This document shows positions 34,565 to 43,286 of a DNA stretch of 44,493 nucleotides, one piece after another; positions within the stretch are counted from its first letter, which is position 1; each line of letters starts with the position of its first letter. Below the pieces are notes generated by a model. It did not search any database. It was given only the letters and a program-made list of their open reading frames with translations, and was not told the DNA's origin. This DNA comes from Xanthobacteraceae bacterium (GTDB taxonomy: Bacteria > Pseudomonadota > Alphaproteobacteria > Rhizobiales > Xanthobacteraceae): positions 1 through 44,493 of the forward strand of contig JASHQS010000016.1 in assembly GCA_030038995.1 (NCBI GenBank). The letters run 5' to 3'. The translations under genes were made by a program, and so were the position numbers.

Positions 34565-35366
34565 CAGCGATTTCCAAACGATCTGCGTGCGCCATCTCAT
34601 TCAACCTGACGAAGCTCGAGGCGCATTGCTCCGCCACCAATTGCCGATATCGCGTCGGCATCGATAGATGTTTCGCCGCAGGCCGAAGATCGGCGTCAAG
34701 GGCGGCCGGCCGCGTGGCGACGGTGCGGTTGAGAAAACCTGCGAGCCTCGCCAATTCTGCCGGGATGTCGCGAATGAGCTCATCGTAGATCAATAGCCGC
34801 GTGCGATCAGGCCGTTCACGAACGATGGCTGCCGTCGCCTCGGCGCTTTCCCGGTAGAGCTGAATTGCCATGCGCCATAGCTCCTCCTCGCTACGAACGC
34901 GGTTTGCATCGTAGGTCGTGCGGCTGCGCCGCGCGTGCTCCAGAGCCAGATTGCCCCAGTTGCTCACCATGGACCAGCATACCGAAAACGGATTTCGGGC
35001 AATGGCGATGACCGGAATTTCATCGGCAAGCTTGGCGTAGCTTCGCACTTCGGTATTGACGAACGTCGTCTGCAGGACCAGCGTCGAGGCCGCGGCATCG
35101 GATAACGCAAAGTCGAGATTGTTGATCAGGTAATTGCAGACCTCGAGCTCCTTCGGCACGACGGCGCCGTGCAGGCACGAGCCGAGCAGCTTGGTGAACC
35201 ATGTCGTGCCGCTGCGTTGGCAGCCGGTCACGAGAACGAGCCGCGCCGTTTCCGTCCGCAGCCGGTCAAAGAACGTGCCGGCGGGCATCGTCGGGAAAAT
35301 CTGGCCGTAGACGTGAATCCAGTCCAGAAGCGGCATTGCGGCGTGGTGGTTTGCGGCCGCCATTGG
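34548..35366 (-). CDS. PAPS-dependent sulfotransferase
   Basis: Transfers sulfate from PAPS to an acceptor. The 5'-phosphosulfate loop TGCQRSGTTWFTKLL lies near the N-terminus, the 3'-phosphate motif is ARNPFSVCWSMVSNW, and a Lys/Glu-rich segment (VVPKELEVCNYLINN) sits between. Start 35366 gives 272 residues, normal for bacterial sulfotransferases. The frame is open to 35657, but that extra segment (35367-35657) is unlike any sulfotransferase, is poor in G/C third positions, and holds a possible promoter. ATG 35336 is another choice. There is no clear ribosome binding site at any of them. No PAPS synthesis genes lie nearby. The acceptor is unknown; the stop overlaps the toroid start. Confidence 0.87.
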   Translation of the reverse strand, partial: PMAAANHHAAMPLLDWIHVYGQIFPTMPAGTFFDRLRTETARLVLVTGCQRSGTTWFTKLLGSCLHGAVVPKELEVCNYLINNLDFALSDAAASTLVLQTTFVNTEVRSYAKLADEIPVIAIARNPFSVCWSMVSNWGNLALEHARRSRTTYDANRVRSEEELWRMAIQLYRESAEATAAIVRERPDRTRLLIYDELIRDIPAELARLAGFLNRTVATRPAALDADLRPAAKHLSMPTRYRQLVAEQCASSFVRLNEMAHADRLEIADGRRL

Positions 35367-35495
35367 CTTGCCGAGGAGAGCAACCCGGAAAGCGCCCGGT
35401 TTTCGCCAATGTACGCTGCGCCAACCGTGAAGCAAACCGGCCGCTCCGCATGCCGGCATCAACGCCGCGGCGGCGCCCGGATCATCTTCAGGTGG

Positions 35496-35524
35496 AATAT
35501 ATCTCAGATAGAATATCGATGAAA
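35496..35524 (-). promoter_or_regulatory. possible promoter before the sulfotransferase gene
   Basis: On the minus strand TTTCAT (35519-35524), 17-base spacer, TATATT (35496-35501), in a short AT-rich patch of otherwise GC-rich DNA. It fits a start of transcription upstream of ATG 35366. Confidence 0.3.
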
Positions 35525-35669
35525 GGCGGGCGGCGGGCGGCCCCGGACTTAATCCCTCCAACCGCGGCAACAGGCCGGCCGCGCCATATGCGATTGCGCC
35601 AACCGCCGAGGACGCCGGCGACGGCTTGCGGTCGATGCCCCCGGGCGCGGCCGTCATAGCGATCGGCCG

Positions 35670-36446
35670 CTACGGGTAGAAGACGGTGCTCCAGATATCG
35701 CCGGGATCCCGAGACGCCGCCTCGCGATAATCGGCCACGAAGCTCGGCGAATAGGAGAACGCCATCACGATGCGAGGGTCCGGCGACCTTTTCGGATAGG
35801 TACCGTGCATCAGCGCCTCGTTGATGATCAAAACATCGCCCGCTCGCGGGAACACCGGCCGTATATTGGGCAGCGAAAGCGGCGCAATCCCTGCTTCGAT
35901 TTCAGCTTCCGAAAATGGAAACGGACAATTCGCCTTGTGCGAGCCCTCGACGAGGCAGAACGGCGCGTCGTCCTCGGCAGCGATGTCGGTCAGGTAAATC
36001 AGGACCTTCACCATCATGCAGTAGATCTTGCCATCGTGGTAGGTATGGTGCCGCCACATCGTCCGCGGCGGCGCCGCCGGCGCCGCTCCGATCGGCCGGC
36101 TGAACCCGTTATGCAGCGTTTGCACCGATCCCGCGGTGCGCCGCAAGGCGTAACTCTCGATGAGCCGGAACGGTTGATTGATGTAATTCTCCAAGTCGAG
36201 ATTCGCGGCCAACTCGACCGCAATCTCTCTGAACTGCGGGGCGATGCCGATCAAGCTTCTGATCCGCGCAACGCCGCCGGGCGCGGTTTGCGGCCATGAG
36301 TTGCGCAGCAGGCGTTCGAACTCCCGGACTTCCTCGGCGCCGAACACAGCGCTGTGCTTCACGTAGCCGCACGCATCGAACAGATAGCTGTTGAGCGCCT
36401 CTGCGTCTGGTTTAGCGGTGACGGGCAGCTCTGCCATTTCGCTCAT
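35670..36446 (-). CDS. phytanoyl-CoA dioxygenase (PhyH)-family protein
   Basis: Fe(II)/2-oxoglutarate-dependent oxygenase family, cupin-like core, 258 residues from ATG 36446, which has AGGAT upstream. Conserved blocks: WRHHTYHDGKIYCMMVKVL, LTDIAAEDDAPFCLVEGSHK, RAGDVLIINEALMHGTYPKR and RIVMAFSYSP. Distal His in ALMHG and the Arg in RIVM fit the C-terminal iron and 2-oxoglutarate contacts. The proximal HxD is not in its plain form; HHTYHDG is the candidate, so the ligand set is uncertain. It would hydroxylate a small molecule. It is first in the minus-strand set PhyH, sulfotransferase, toroid, kinase, and divergent from tlyA over 114 bases. The frame is open to 36680 but that part is not family-like. 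Confidence 0.87.
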   Translation of the reverse strand: MSEMAELPVTAKPDAEALNSYLFDACGYVKHSAVFGAEEVREFERLLRNSWPQTAPGGVARIRSLIGIAPQFREIAVELAANLDLENYINQPFRLIESYALRRTAGSVQTLHNGFSRPIGAAPAAPPRTMWRHHTYHDGKIYCMMVKVLIYLTDIAAEDDAPFCLVEGSHKANCPFPFSEAEIEAGIAPLSLPNIRPVFPRAGDVLIINEALMHGTYPKRSPDPRIVMAFSYSPSFVADYREAASRDPGDIWSTVFYP

Positions 36447-36560
36447 GGGCAAGATCCTGACGAGGCCGGATTTCAATCGAGATGCTATCATACGACTTGT
36501 CGAACGAAAGACGAATTCGATCGGCGACTCCACCTCGTCGCGAAGCGGAGCGATTTGTTG

Positions 36561-37538
36561 ATGCCAGCCGACGTCGCGCTCGGCGAAGCGCCGGCGGTTG
36601 CGGAAACGGATTCGCAAACGCAGCATGTAACGGATAGCATTCCGCCGCCGATCGGACCGCCTAAGCCCGCAGTCCGACACTCGCGGTCACCGGCGGAGCC
36701 AGAACGCGTGGCGCAGAACAAGCTTCGGTTGGACCAGCTGCTATTGGAGGCGGGCCATTTTGCCGATTTGCCAACGGCCCGCGGCTGGATCATGGCGGGA
36801 AAGGTCGTCGTCGACGGCGCGGTGATCGCCACGCCCGGCTCCCGCGTCGCCGCGACGGCGCGCATCCATTTGCGCGGCCTGCCGCTCAAATATGCGAGCC
36901 GCGGCGGCTACAAGCTGGAGCGGGCACTGCAACGTTTCGCGATCGACGTCGCGGGTTGGGCATGCCTCGATGCCGGCGCGTCGACCGGTGGCTTTACCGA
37001 TTGCCTGCTGCAGCATGGCGCATCGCTCGTGCACGCAGTCGACGTGGGATTCGGCCAGCTCAAGGGCAAGCTTGCGACAAACCCCCGGGTCCGCGTATTC
37101 GAACGCACGAATATCAGCGAGCTTAATCGCGGCGATTTCGCCAAGCCGATCGATTTTGCGGCTGTGGACCTGTCGTATCTGTCGGTGACAAGGGCGATAC
37201 CGATCCTGGCGCCGCTGTTCAGCGGTCCCTGGCATATCGTATGCCTTATCAAGCCGCTCTACGAAGGTCTCGCCCAGCACGACTTGGCGAACGAGCCGGC
37301 GTTGCGCGACGCCTTGCTGAACGTGTTCACGAAGCTGAGTGTCGACGGCATCGCGCCGGCGGCGGTGTGCGTGTCGCCCCTGTTGGGCGGCCAAGGCGCC
37401 GTCGAGTTTCTCGCACAATTCAGACAAGACGCGAGCGCATCCTGTCAGCTCGCCGCGCCAGAGCTCGCCACCGACCAGGCCATGACGGATTTCCTCGCGA
37501 ACCGCCCGGTGGAGCTCGAGGCCTATCTCGCTCAATAA
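36561..37538 (+). CDS. tlyA: TlyA-family rRNA 2'-O-methyltransferase
   Basis: S4 RNA-binding domain followed by an FtsJ/RrmJ-type methyltransferase, the architecture of TlyA, which methylates 16S/23S rRNA 2'-OH groups (historically called hemolysin A). S4: KLRLDQLLLEAGHFADLPTA and GWIMAGKVVVDG; linker YASRGGYKLERAL; SAM motif LDAGASTGGFTDCLL (from residue 136); catalytic-type Asp and Lys in AAVDLSYLSV and LIKPLYEG. ATG 36561 with GGAG upstream gives 325 residues, longer than usual by a low-complexity N-terminus; GTG 36708, also with GGAG, would give 276 residues, closer to the family norm. Haemolytic activity should not be inferred. Confidence 0.92.
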   Translation: MPADVALGEAPAVAETDSQTQHVTDSIPPPIGPPKPAVRHSRSPAEPERVAQNKLRLDQLLLEAGHFADLPTARGWIMAGKVVVDGAVIATPGSRVAATARIHLRGLPLKYASRGGYKLERALQRFAIDVAGWACLDAGASTGGFTDCLLQHGASLVHAVDVGFGQLKGKLATNPRVRVFERTNISELNRGDFAKPIDFAAVDLSYLSVTRAIPILAPLFSGPWHIVCLIKPLYEGLAQHDLANEPALRDALLNVFTKLSVDGIAPAAVCVSPLLGGQGAVEFLAQFRQDASASCQLAAPELATDQAMTDFLANRPVELEAYLAQ

Positions 37539-37634
37539 GGCAGCCGCGCGCTGACCAGGCCAGGGCGGCGGCGATGAAGGCGCGCCGATTTTTCGCTTGC
37601 CCCTGGCCGCGCTCTGATCCTTTCGCCGGCGGCG

Positions 37635-38045
37635 CTAAGCGTTGGCGGGCGCCGCCCGGTATTGCTCGTCGCTGACCGGCTCCAGCCAGCTGACGTGCTT
37701 GCCGTCGAGCGCTTCCTGCATGGCGACATGGACCATCAGCATGGTGGGCGCGGCGCCGTGCCAGTGCTTCTCGTTCGCCGGGATCCAGACCACGTCGCCG
37801 GCGCGCACCTCGCGCACCGGGCCGCCCCAGTTCTGCACCCGGCCGATGCCGGAGAGGATGCGCAACGTTTGGCCGAGCGGATGGGTGTGCCAATGGGTGC
37901 GCGCGCCGGGCTCGAAGCGCACGATGCCGGAACGCAACCGCGCCGGCGCCGGCGCCTCGATGATCGGGTCCTGCCAGACCACCCCGGTGAACGACTCGGC
38001 CGGGCCGCGGCGCGACGGTTTTGAGCCGCAGGGATGAATGTCCAT
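37635..38045 (-). CDS. cupin protein, (R)-mandelonitrile-lyase-like
   Basis: Single cupin domain, 136 residues. The ligands and sequence style match the bacterial cupin hydroxynitrile lyase group: HWHTHPLGQTLRIL (His, His, Gln) and IPANEKHWHGAAPT (His), plus WQDPIIEAPAPARL and MQEALDGKHV before a VSDEQYR end. The family includes manganese-dependent hydroxynitrile lyases, but most members are of unknown function, so the name is by similarity. GGGAGG lies 8 bases before ATG 38045. It is convergent with tlyA. Confidence 0.9.
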   Translation of the reverse strand: MDIHPCGSKPSRRGPAESFTGVVWQDPIIEAPAPARLRSGIVRFEPGARTHWHTHPLGQTLRILSGIGRVQNWGGPVREVRAGDVVWIPANEKHWHGAAPTMLMVHVAMQEALDGKHVSWLEPVSDEQYRAAPANA

Positions 38046-38251
38046 ACCGTTTTCCTCCCAAATCCTCCAAAATGACGATCGTGCCCGGCCGCCGCGCCGA
38101 CGCGGATCCCGGCCGCTTCGGGCGGGACGGGCGTCCCGGTAAGATAAACGAAATTCTGCCGCGATACCCTGCCAATCACGGTCGGGTCGCGGGCGGTGGG
38201 GACGAGCGGCCGGCGAACGCAGTAGAGTTGCGTCAGCGAGCGAGTGCGATC

Positions 38252-38428
38252 ATGCGAGGATCAGTATCGAGTGCTGCGCCGGCAGTCGCATCGACGGGCC
38301 TGCGGCTGTTGATGCTGGTCGGCTTCGTGCTCACGCTGGGCGCCTGCAGCAAATGCGATGTTCCGGATTTGGGGCGCTGGGGTCCGCCGTCGCCGCACGT
38401 CTGCCACGACGGTCCGCCGCCGCAGTAG
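38252..38428 (+). CDS. small lipoprotein
   Basis: It has 58 residues. The signal segment LRLLMLVGFVLTLGAC ends in a lipobox (LGAC), and the mature part is short: CSKCDVPDLGRWGPP and a C-terminal CHDGPPPQ. This CSKCDVP, then CHD pattern is one I recall from small lipoproteins of Bradyrhizobium-like genomes. ATG 38252 is the only sensible start; the ribosome binding site is weak. Function unknown. Confidence 0.72.
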   Translation: MRGSVSSAAPAVASTGLRLLMLVGFVLTLGACSKCDVPDLGRWGPPSPHVCHDGPPPQ

Positions 38429-38436
38429 GTTATTCC

Positions 38437-39021
38437 TCACTCGCCGGGCTTGCGCGGTTCTTTGATCTGCGGCGCATGTCCGTTCCGCGGCTGCGGCGTT
38501 TTTTGCTCCTCAGGCGCGACCGCGGCATCGAGGCCGGCGTGCACGTCGTCGCGCGAGCGCAAATAGGGATCGGCCAATTGCCGCGGCGACATGCCGCCAA
38601 CGCCGACCAAATCGACGCTGTGCCAGCGGCTCCAGATCAGCCGGCCCAGCATCACGACGAGCGCGAGCTGAAACAACAGGCCCAGATAGGACGGCACGCC
38701 GCCAAGTCCGCTCAACAGGCCGCGGCCGAACAGCAGGCCGAGCAGGCCGGAGCCCAAAAAACCGGCGGCAAATCCGCCAAGCAGGCCGCCGCGATGAAAC
38801 AAATCGCTCAACGATCCGCCCGCCGGCGACAGTTGCGCCAGGGTCGCCGCGCGCGCCGATCCGCCGGCGGCATAAACGAGATCAGCGCGAACAAGCGCAA
38901 CCGGCGAAGCGACGTTCGGCCCGCCAACCACGCGCGCGTCGGCGTCGTCGGCGCCAACGAAGAGCGCTGCGGCCAGGGCGGCGAACCTCGCCACCGATTG
39001 CAGCCAACGCACCGATTTCAC
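38437..39021 (-). CDS. Tim44-like N-terminal protein lacking the Tim44 domain
   Basis: It has 194 residues. Signal sequence (VARFAALAAALFVGADDADA), then a Gly/Leu-rich hydrophobic segment (GGLLGGFAAGFLGSGLLGLL, LFGRGLLSGLGGVPSYLG, LALVVMLGRLIW) typical of the front part of bacterial Tim44-like/TimA proteins. After this a soluble tail of about 60 residues ends RKPGE. The Tim44 lipid-binding domain itself (usually about 140 residues) is absent, so this is either a shortened relative or only resembles the glycine-rich part. Two or three membrane passes are likely. Role unknown. Confidence 0.7.
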   Translation of the reverse strand: MKSVRWLQSVARFAALAAALFVGADDADARVVGGPNVASPVALVRADLVYAAGGSARAATLAQLSPAGGSLSDLFHRGGLLGGFAAGFLGSGLLGLLFGRGLLSGLGGVPSYLGLLFQLALVVMLGRLIWSRWHSVDLVGVGGMSPRQLADPYLRSRDDVHAGLDAAVAPEEQKTPQPRNGHAPQIKEPRKPGE

Positions 39022-39311
39022 GGCCGTCTCTCGCCTCCCGCTTGCATCACGGTGCGTGGCGCTCCGCAGCGCCGCGCATCCCTAAAAATGGCGCCGATCG
39101 CCGCCGTTTACGCAAAGTTTACGACCGCGATCCGCGCATCGCGCAATATGGGCCGGCAAGCCGTGCCACGAATGTCGCAAAGCGACGCGCGCGCGTCTGT
39201 CGCACCGCGCTTGGCGCCGGAGAATGCAATTTCATCACGCGCGAAAGTGGCAAAAATTCTACCGATCGTTGCCGGGAGCCCGAAACGACCGCTCGCAGTG
39301 GCGCGGCGGCG

Positions 39312-41912
39312 CTACGCCGCCATCGTCTCCTTCACTTTCTCGACCAGCTGCTTGAGCGTGAACGGCTTCGCCAGGAAATCGAATTGCTGGCCGTCGGCCG
39401 GCAAATGCTTTTGGAACGCGTCCTCGGCGTAGCCGGATACGAAGATGATCTTCAAATCGGGATTGCGCTTGCGCAATTCGCGCAGCAGCGTCGGGCCGTC
39501 CATTTCCGGCATGACCACGTCGGAGACGACGAGATCGATCTCGCCGTCGGATTTCTCCAAGACCGCGATGGCTTCGACGCCGTTCGACGCCTGCAGCACC
39601 GTGTAGCCGCGCGAGGCGAGCCCGCGCGCATTGAGCGCGCGCAAGCCGTCTTCGTCCTCGACCAACAGAATGGTGCCCTCGCCGGTGAGATCGGCGGCCG
39701 CGGCGCGGCGCACGCGCTCGGCGGCGTCGAGCGCGCCGGCGATGGCGGGTGCGTCGGTCGGCGCCAGCGGCGCCGCCGTCTCCTGCACGCTCGGCACGTG
39801 GCGCGGCAAGAAAATGCGGAACGTCGTGCCCTTGCCCTCGACGCTGTCGAAATAGACGAAGCCGCCGGTCTGTTTGATGATGCCGTAGACCGTGGAGAGG
39901 CCGAGCCCGGTGCCCTTGCCGACCTCCTTGGTGGTGAAGAACGGCACGAAAATCTTGTCGTGGATCGCTTCCGGAATGCCGCTGCCGGTATCGGCCACCT
40001 CGACCAGGACGTAATCGGCCGCCGGCATGCCCTTGGCGCGGTAGCGCACGCAGTCGTGCGCGGCGACGTTCATGCTGTGCAGCTCGAGCTGGCCGCCGTC
40101 CGGCATGGCATCGCGCGCATTGACCGCGAGGTTGGTGATCACCTGCTCGAACTGCAACAGATCGGCCTTGACCGGCCACAGGTCGCGGCCGTGCACCACC
40201 TTGAGCGTGATCTTCTCGCCGATCAGCCGGCGCAGCACCACCGTGAGGTCGCTCAACACCTCGCCGAGATCGAGCACCTGCGGGCGCAGCGTCTGCTTGC
40301 GCGAGAACGCCAACAGGTGGCGCACCAGGCTCGCCGCGCGGTTGGCGCTCTGCCGGATCTCCATGATGTCGCCGAACGACGGATCGGTCGGCTTGTGGGC
40401 GTTGAGCAGAAAGTCGTTGGCCAGGATGATGGCGTTGAGCATGTTGTTGAAGTCGTGCGCCATGCCGCCGGCGAGCTGGCCGATCGACTCCATCTTCTGC
40501 TGCTGCACGAGCTTGTTCTCCAGCGCCCGCTGCTCGGTGGTGTCGAGCGCGTAGACGATGGCGGCTTCCTGGTCGCGCTCCTGCTCGGCGATGGCGGTGA
40601 CGTAGAAGCGGCCGAAGCGCTCGCCGTCGCCGGCCAGCATGGCGTCGACCGGGGCGATGTCGCCCTTGCCCCGCGCCGCCTGGCCGATCGCCGCCTCCAG
40701 CGCCAGCCAGTCGCGCTCGGCGACGATGGCGCGGATCGAGCGCTTCTTGCCGCCGACGATGAGGCCCTGAAACAGCCGCGCGAACAGCGCATTGGTGCGC
40801 ACGATGCCGCCGTCGCGGTCGATCGTGGCGATCGCCATCGGCGTGTGATGAAAGAAGCGCATGAAGCGCACTTCGGCGGCGCGCTGCGGATCGCTGCCGT
40901 CGTCGCGGGCGCGGTTGAGCACGAGCGTGCGCGAGGCGCCCGGCGCGCCGTCGGCGCCGAACGCCACCTTGTGCAAGAGCCGCGCCGGCAGCGGCCGGCC
41001 GGAGCGGGTCTTCAGATCAAGGTCGAGCACCTCGGTCTTCACCTCGCCGGGCGGCGCGCGCAGCGTCGTCAAGAGCGCGGCGCCGTCGCCGGAGACGAGG
41101 TCGGTGAGCTTGAGCCCGCCGGCGGCTGCGGACGCCAAATCCTGCTCGAGCCAACTGGCGAGCGTGGCGTTGAGATAGACGACGGCGCCGGTCGGGTCGG
41201 CGGAGAAGAAGCCGGCCGGCGCATGGTCGAGATAATCGATGGCGTGTTGCAATTCCTGAAACACGTTTTCCTGGCGGTCGCGGTCGCGCGTCACGTCGGC
41301 GAGCGACCACACTGTGAGCCCGACGCCGCGGCCGCTGCGCCGGCCGGCGCCGAGCGGGCGAATTTTCAAGCGCAGCCAGCGCGCCGGCTGGCCCTGCGCC
41401 GGCCCGACCCGCACCTCTTCCTGCAGGCGTTTGCCTTCGCGCGCGGCCTTGAGCAGCCGGAAGATCGCTTCCGAGGCGTCGGTGTCGCCGATGAACACCC
41501 GCTCGACCGGCCGCGCGTCCTGCGGCCCGGAGGCGCCGATCAGGTCGAGATAGGCGGCATTGGCGTAGATGACGCGGCCGTCGGCGTCGGTCACCACCAC
41601 GCCGTCGAACGCGCTGTCGACGATCGCCTTGATCAGCGGGTTGCCGGCGTGCGGCGAGCTAAGCTGCAGGATGCCGCTCGCCAGCGCGAACAGGCTGAAC
41701 ACGCCGACAGTGGCGAGCGCGGCGAGAAAAACAAGAATGTACGGCTCGGGATGATCGCGGCCGAGCAGCACGATACCGGCCGCCGCCCCGATCAGGCAGC
41801 CGGCGACCAGCAGCACGAAGGTGATGCTGCCGCCGCGCGCGGTTGCGGCGCTGCGGTCGACTGCCGCGCGCAGCGGCGGCGCCTCCTCGGGCTGTGTGCC
41901 GAAGCCGACCAT
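39312..41912 (-). CDS. cckA: CckA-type hybrid sensor histidine kinase
   Basis: Cell-cycle kinase of alphaproteobacteria that feeds phosphate through ChpT to CtrA. 866 residues: two TM helices (about 30-50 and 57-82), PAS domains (about 95-215, 225-340 and 345-470), HisKA with phospho-acceptor His486 ([13 protein letters not shown]), HATPase ([31 protein letters not shown]) and a C-terminal receiver with Asp798 ([14 protein letters not shown]). The HDFNNML box, two TMs and the terminal receiver are what set CckA apart from ordinary hybrids. Length and layout match the Rhizobiales form. On the opposite strand a 1036-codon open frame exists but is a GC-bias shadow. Confidence 0.94.
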   Translation of the reverse strand: MVGFGTQPEEAPPLRAAVDRSAATARGGSITFVLLVAGCLIGAAAGIVLLGRDHPEPYILVFLAALATVGVFSLFALASGILQLSSPHAGNPLIKAIVDSAFDGVVVTDADGRVIYANAAYLDLIGASGPQDARPVERVFIGDTDASEAIFRLLKAAREGKRLQEEVRVGPAQGQPARWLRLKIRPLGAGRRSGRGVGLTVWSLADVTRDRDRQENVFQELQHAIDYLDHAPAGFFSADPTGAVVYLNATLASWLEQDLASAAAGGLKLTDLVSGDGAALLTTLRAPPGEVKTEVLDLDLKTRSGRPLPARLLHKVAFGADGAPGASRTLVLNRARDDGSDPQRAAEVRFMRFFHHTPMAIATIDRDGGIVRTNALFARLFQGLIVGGKKRSIRAIVAERDWLALEAAIGQAARGKGDIAPVDAMLAGDGERFGRFYVTAIAEQERDQEAAIVYALDTTEQRALENKLVQQQKMESIGQLAGGMAHDFNNMLNAIILANDFLLNAHKPTDPSFGDIMEIRQSANRAASLVRHLLAFSRKQTLRPQVLDLGEVLSDLTVVLRRLIGEKITLKVVHGRDLWPVKADLLQFEQVITNLAVNARDAMPDGGQLELHSMNVAAHDCVRYRAKGMPAADYVLVEVADTGSGIPEAIHDKIFVPFFTTKEVGKGTGLGLSTVYGIIKQTGGFVYFDSVEGKGTTFRIFLPRHVPSVQETAAPLAPTDAPAIAGALDAAERVRRAAAADLTGEGTILLVEDEDGLRALNARGLASRGYTVLQASNGVEAIAVLEKSDGEIDLVVSDVVMPEMDGPTLLRELRKRNPDLKIIFVSGYAEDAFQKHLPADGQQFDFLAKPFTLKQLVEKVKETMAA

Positions 41913-42320
41913 GCCGCTCGCCTCCCCACTGCGGCGCCTTCACTGCCCGCTGCGGCTCAATCGCGCAAGAGGCTCATATTCTTCCTCCCCCGCGCAAGTC
42001 GCAGGGCCGTCCGGGGAACTATGCTACCCCCCGGAGGCCGACCTGAAAAATCCGAATCTGGGCGGCCGGATTTCAAGTCCAGCTACGGTTATCCCAGAGA
42101 GCTCGACGAGCCGTTCGCGGTCCTCGAGCATCTGCCGTTCAAGCGTTGCTGAAGCCGCCCAAGCGGAAGAGCTGAGATGCATAAAACGCGCGCTTATTCC
42201 CTGCCCTGCCGGCATTTTATTTATTTCTCCGCGCGCCGAGCGGCTGCTTTACCGCGGTTCGGCCGCCATACTATCGTTGCTCGATTGCGTAGCGTCACGC
42301 CGATCAACGGGAGGATGCAC
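41913..42320. other. intergenic stretch between divergent cckA and a hydrolase gene
   Basis: 408 bases. A minus-strand open frame of 63 codons (42024-42215) has a charged segment (RQMLEDRERLVELSG) but no ribosome binding site and no family I recognise; it is not called. GGGAGG near 42309-42314 is the ribosome binding site of the hydrolase. No hairpin with a T-tract was seen. Confidence 0.5.
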
Positions 42321-43205
42321 ATGAACGAGCACCGGCTGCCATCCGATGTCATCGGATTGTCGAAAGTCATGCCGCCGCTGTCGCGGCGCGGTTTCATGTC
42401 GAGCTCGGCCGCGGCCGCCGCAGGCTACACGCTCGCCACCGGGCCGGTGCGCGCCCAGGCGATTCATACCGACACCAACGGCCTCGATGCCGGCATGACC
42501 AAGGTCAAGGTCTCCGACGGCGAGATGCCCGCCTATTATGCGCGGCCCGCCGGCGTGGCGCACCCGCCGATCATTCTGGTCGCCATGGAGATTTTCGGGC
42601 TGCACGAATGGATCAAGGACGTGACGCGCCGGCTCGGCCATCTCGGCGCGCTCGGGGTCGCGCCGGATTATTATTTCCGCGACGGCGTCGATCTCACCAA
42701 GATCAAGGACGTCCCCAAGCTCCTGCCGATCGTCAATACCAAGAAGGATACCGAGCTGTTCTCCGACCTCGACGCCACCGTCGCCTGGGCGAAAGCGCAA
42801 GGCGGCGACGGCAACCGGCTCGGCATCATGGGCTTTTGCCGCGGCGGCCGCACCGTGTGGCATTATTCGGCGCATAACCCGGACCTCAAGGCCGGCGTCG
42901 CCTTCTACGGCACGCTGATCGACAAGAACGACGCCGCGCCGAAGAACTCGATCGAACTTGCGCCGGAAGTGAAAGAGCCGGTGCTCGGCCTCTACGGCGC
43001 CGACGACGCCGGCATCAAGCTCGATCAAGTCGCGCAGATGGAAGAAAAGCTCAAAGCCGAAAACAAGACTTTTGAGTTTATCGTCTATTCGGGCGCACCG
43101 CACGGTTTCTTTGCCGACTACCGCGCCAGTTACCGCAAGGACGCCGCAGAAGATGCCTGGAACCAGTTGATCCGCTGGTTCAAAAAGCATGGCGTGCTAA
43201 GCTGA
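42321..43205 (+). CDS. Tat-exported dienelactone hydrolase family protein
   Basis: Alpha/beta hydrolase of the dienelactone hydrolase (carboxymethylenebutenolidase) type, 294 residues. ATG 42321 lies 6 bases after GGGAGG; ATG 42315 directly abuts it. A twin-arginine signal is present (SRRGFM at residues 21-26, then AAAAAGYTLATGPVRAQA), so the enzyme is predicted to fold in the cytosol and act in the periplasm. Catalytic Cys173 (MGFCRGGRTVW), Asp at 228/229 (YGADDAG) and His261 (GAPHGFF) form the DLH triad; EIFGLHEWIKDV is the family's N-terminal block. The physiological substrate is unknown. Confidence 0.93.
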   Translation: MNEHRLPSDVIGLSKVMPPLSRRGFMSSSAAAAAGYTLATGPVRAQAIHTDTNGLDAGMTKVKVSDGEMPAYYARPAGVAHPPIILVAMEIFGLHEWIKDVTRRLGHLGALGVAPDYYFRDGVDLTKIKDVPKLLPIVNTKKDTELFSDLDATVAWAKAQGGDGNRLGIMGFCRGGRTVWHYSAHNPDLKAGVAFYGTLIDKNDAAPKNSIELAPEVKEPVLGLYGADDAGIKLDQVAQMEEKLKAENKTFEFIVYSGAPHGFFADYRASYRKDAAEDAWNQLIRWFKKHGVLS

Positions 43206-43286
43206 CGCCAAGCGCTATCGCAATCCAATCCGGAGCGCGGCGCTTGGAACAGAGCGCCGCCCCGCTCGTCTTTGGGCCCCTCTGCC

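Noticed and set aside
31075..36446. Genomic island inserted at the tRNA-Leu gene
   Set aside because: The accessory block is on the 5' side of the tRNA, not at its 3' end; no integrase or repeat of the tRNA 3' end was seen.
36561..37538. Hemolysin
   Set aside because: TlyA proteins are S4-FtsJ rRNA methyltransferases; the hemolysin label is historical.
39042..42152. 1036-codon plus-strand open frame opposite cckA
   Set aside because: It is Arg/Ala/His/Asp-rich with no domain pattern and lies antisense to a complete CckA; high GC keeps the antisense frame open.
42024..42215. 63-codon minus-strand frame upstream of cckA
   Set aside because: A charged helix-like segment made it worth a look, but there is no ribosome binding site and no recognisable family.
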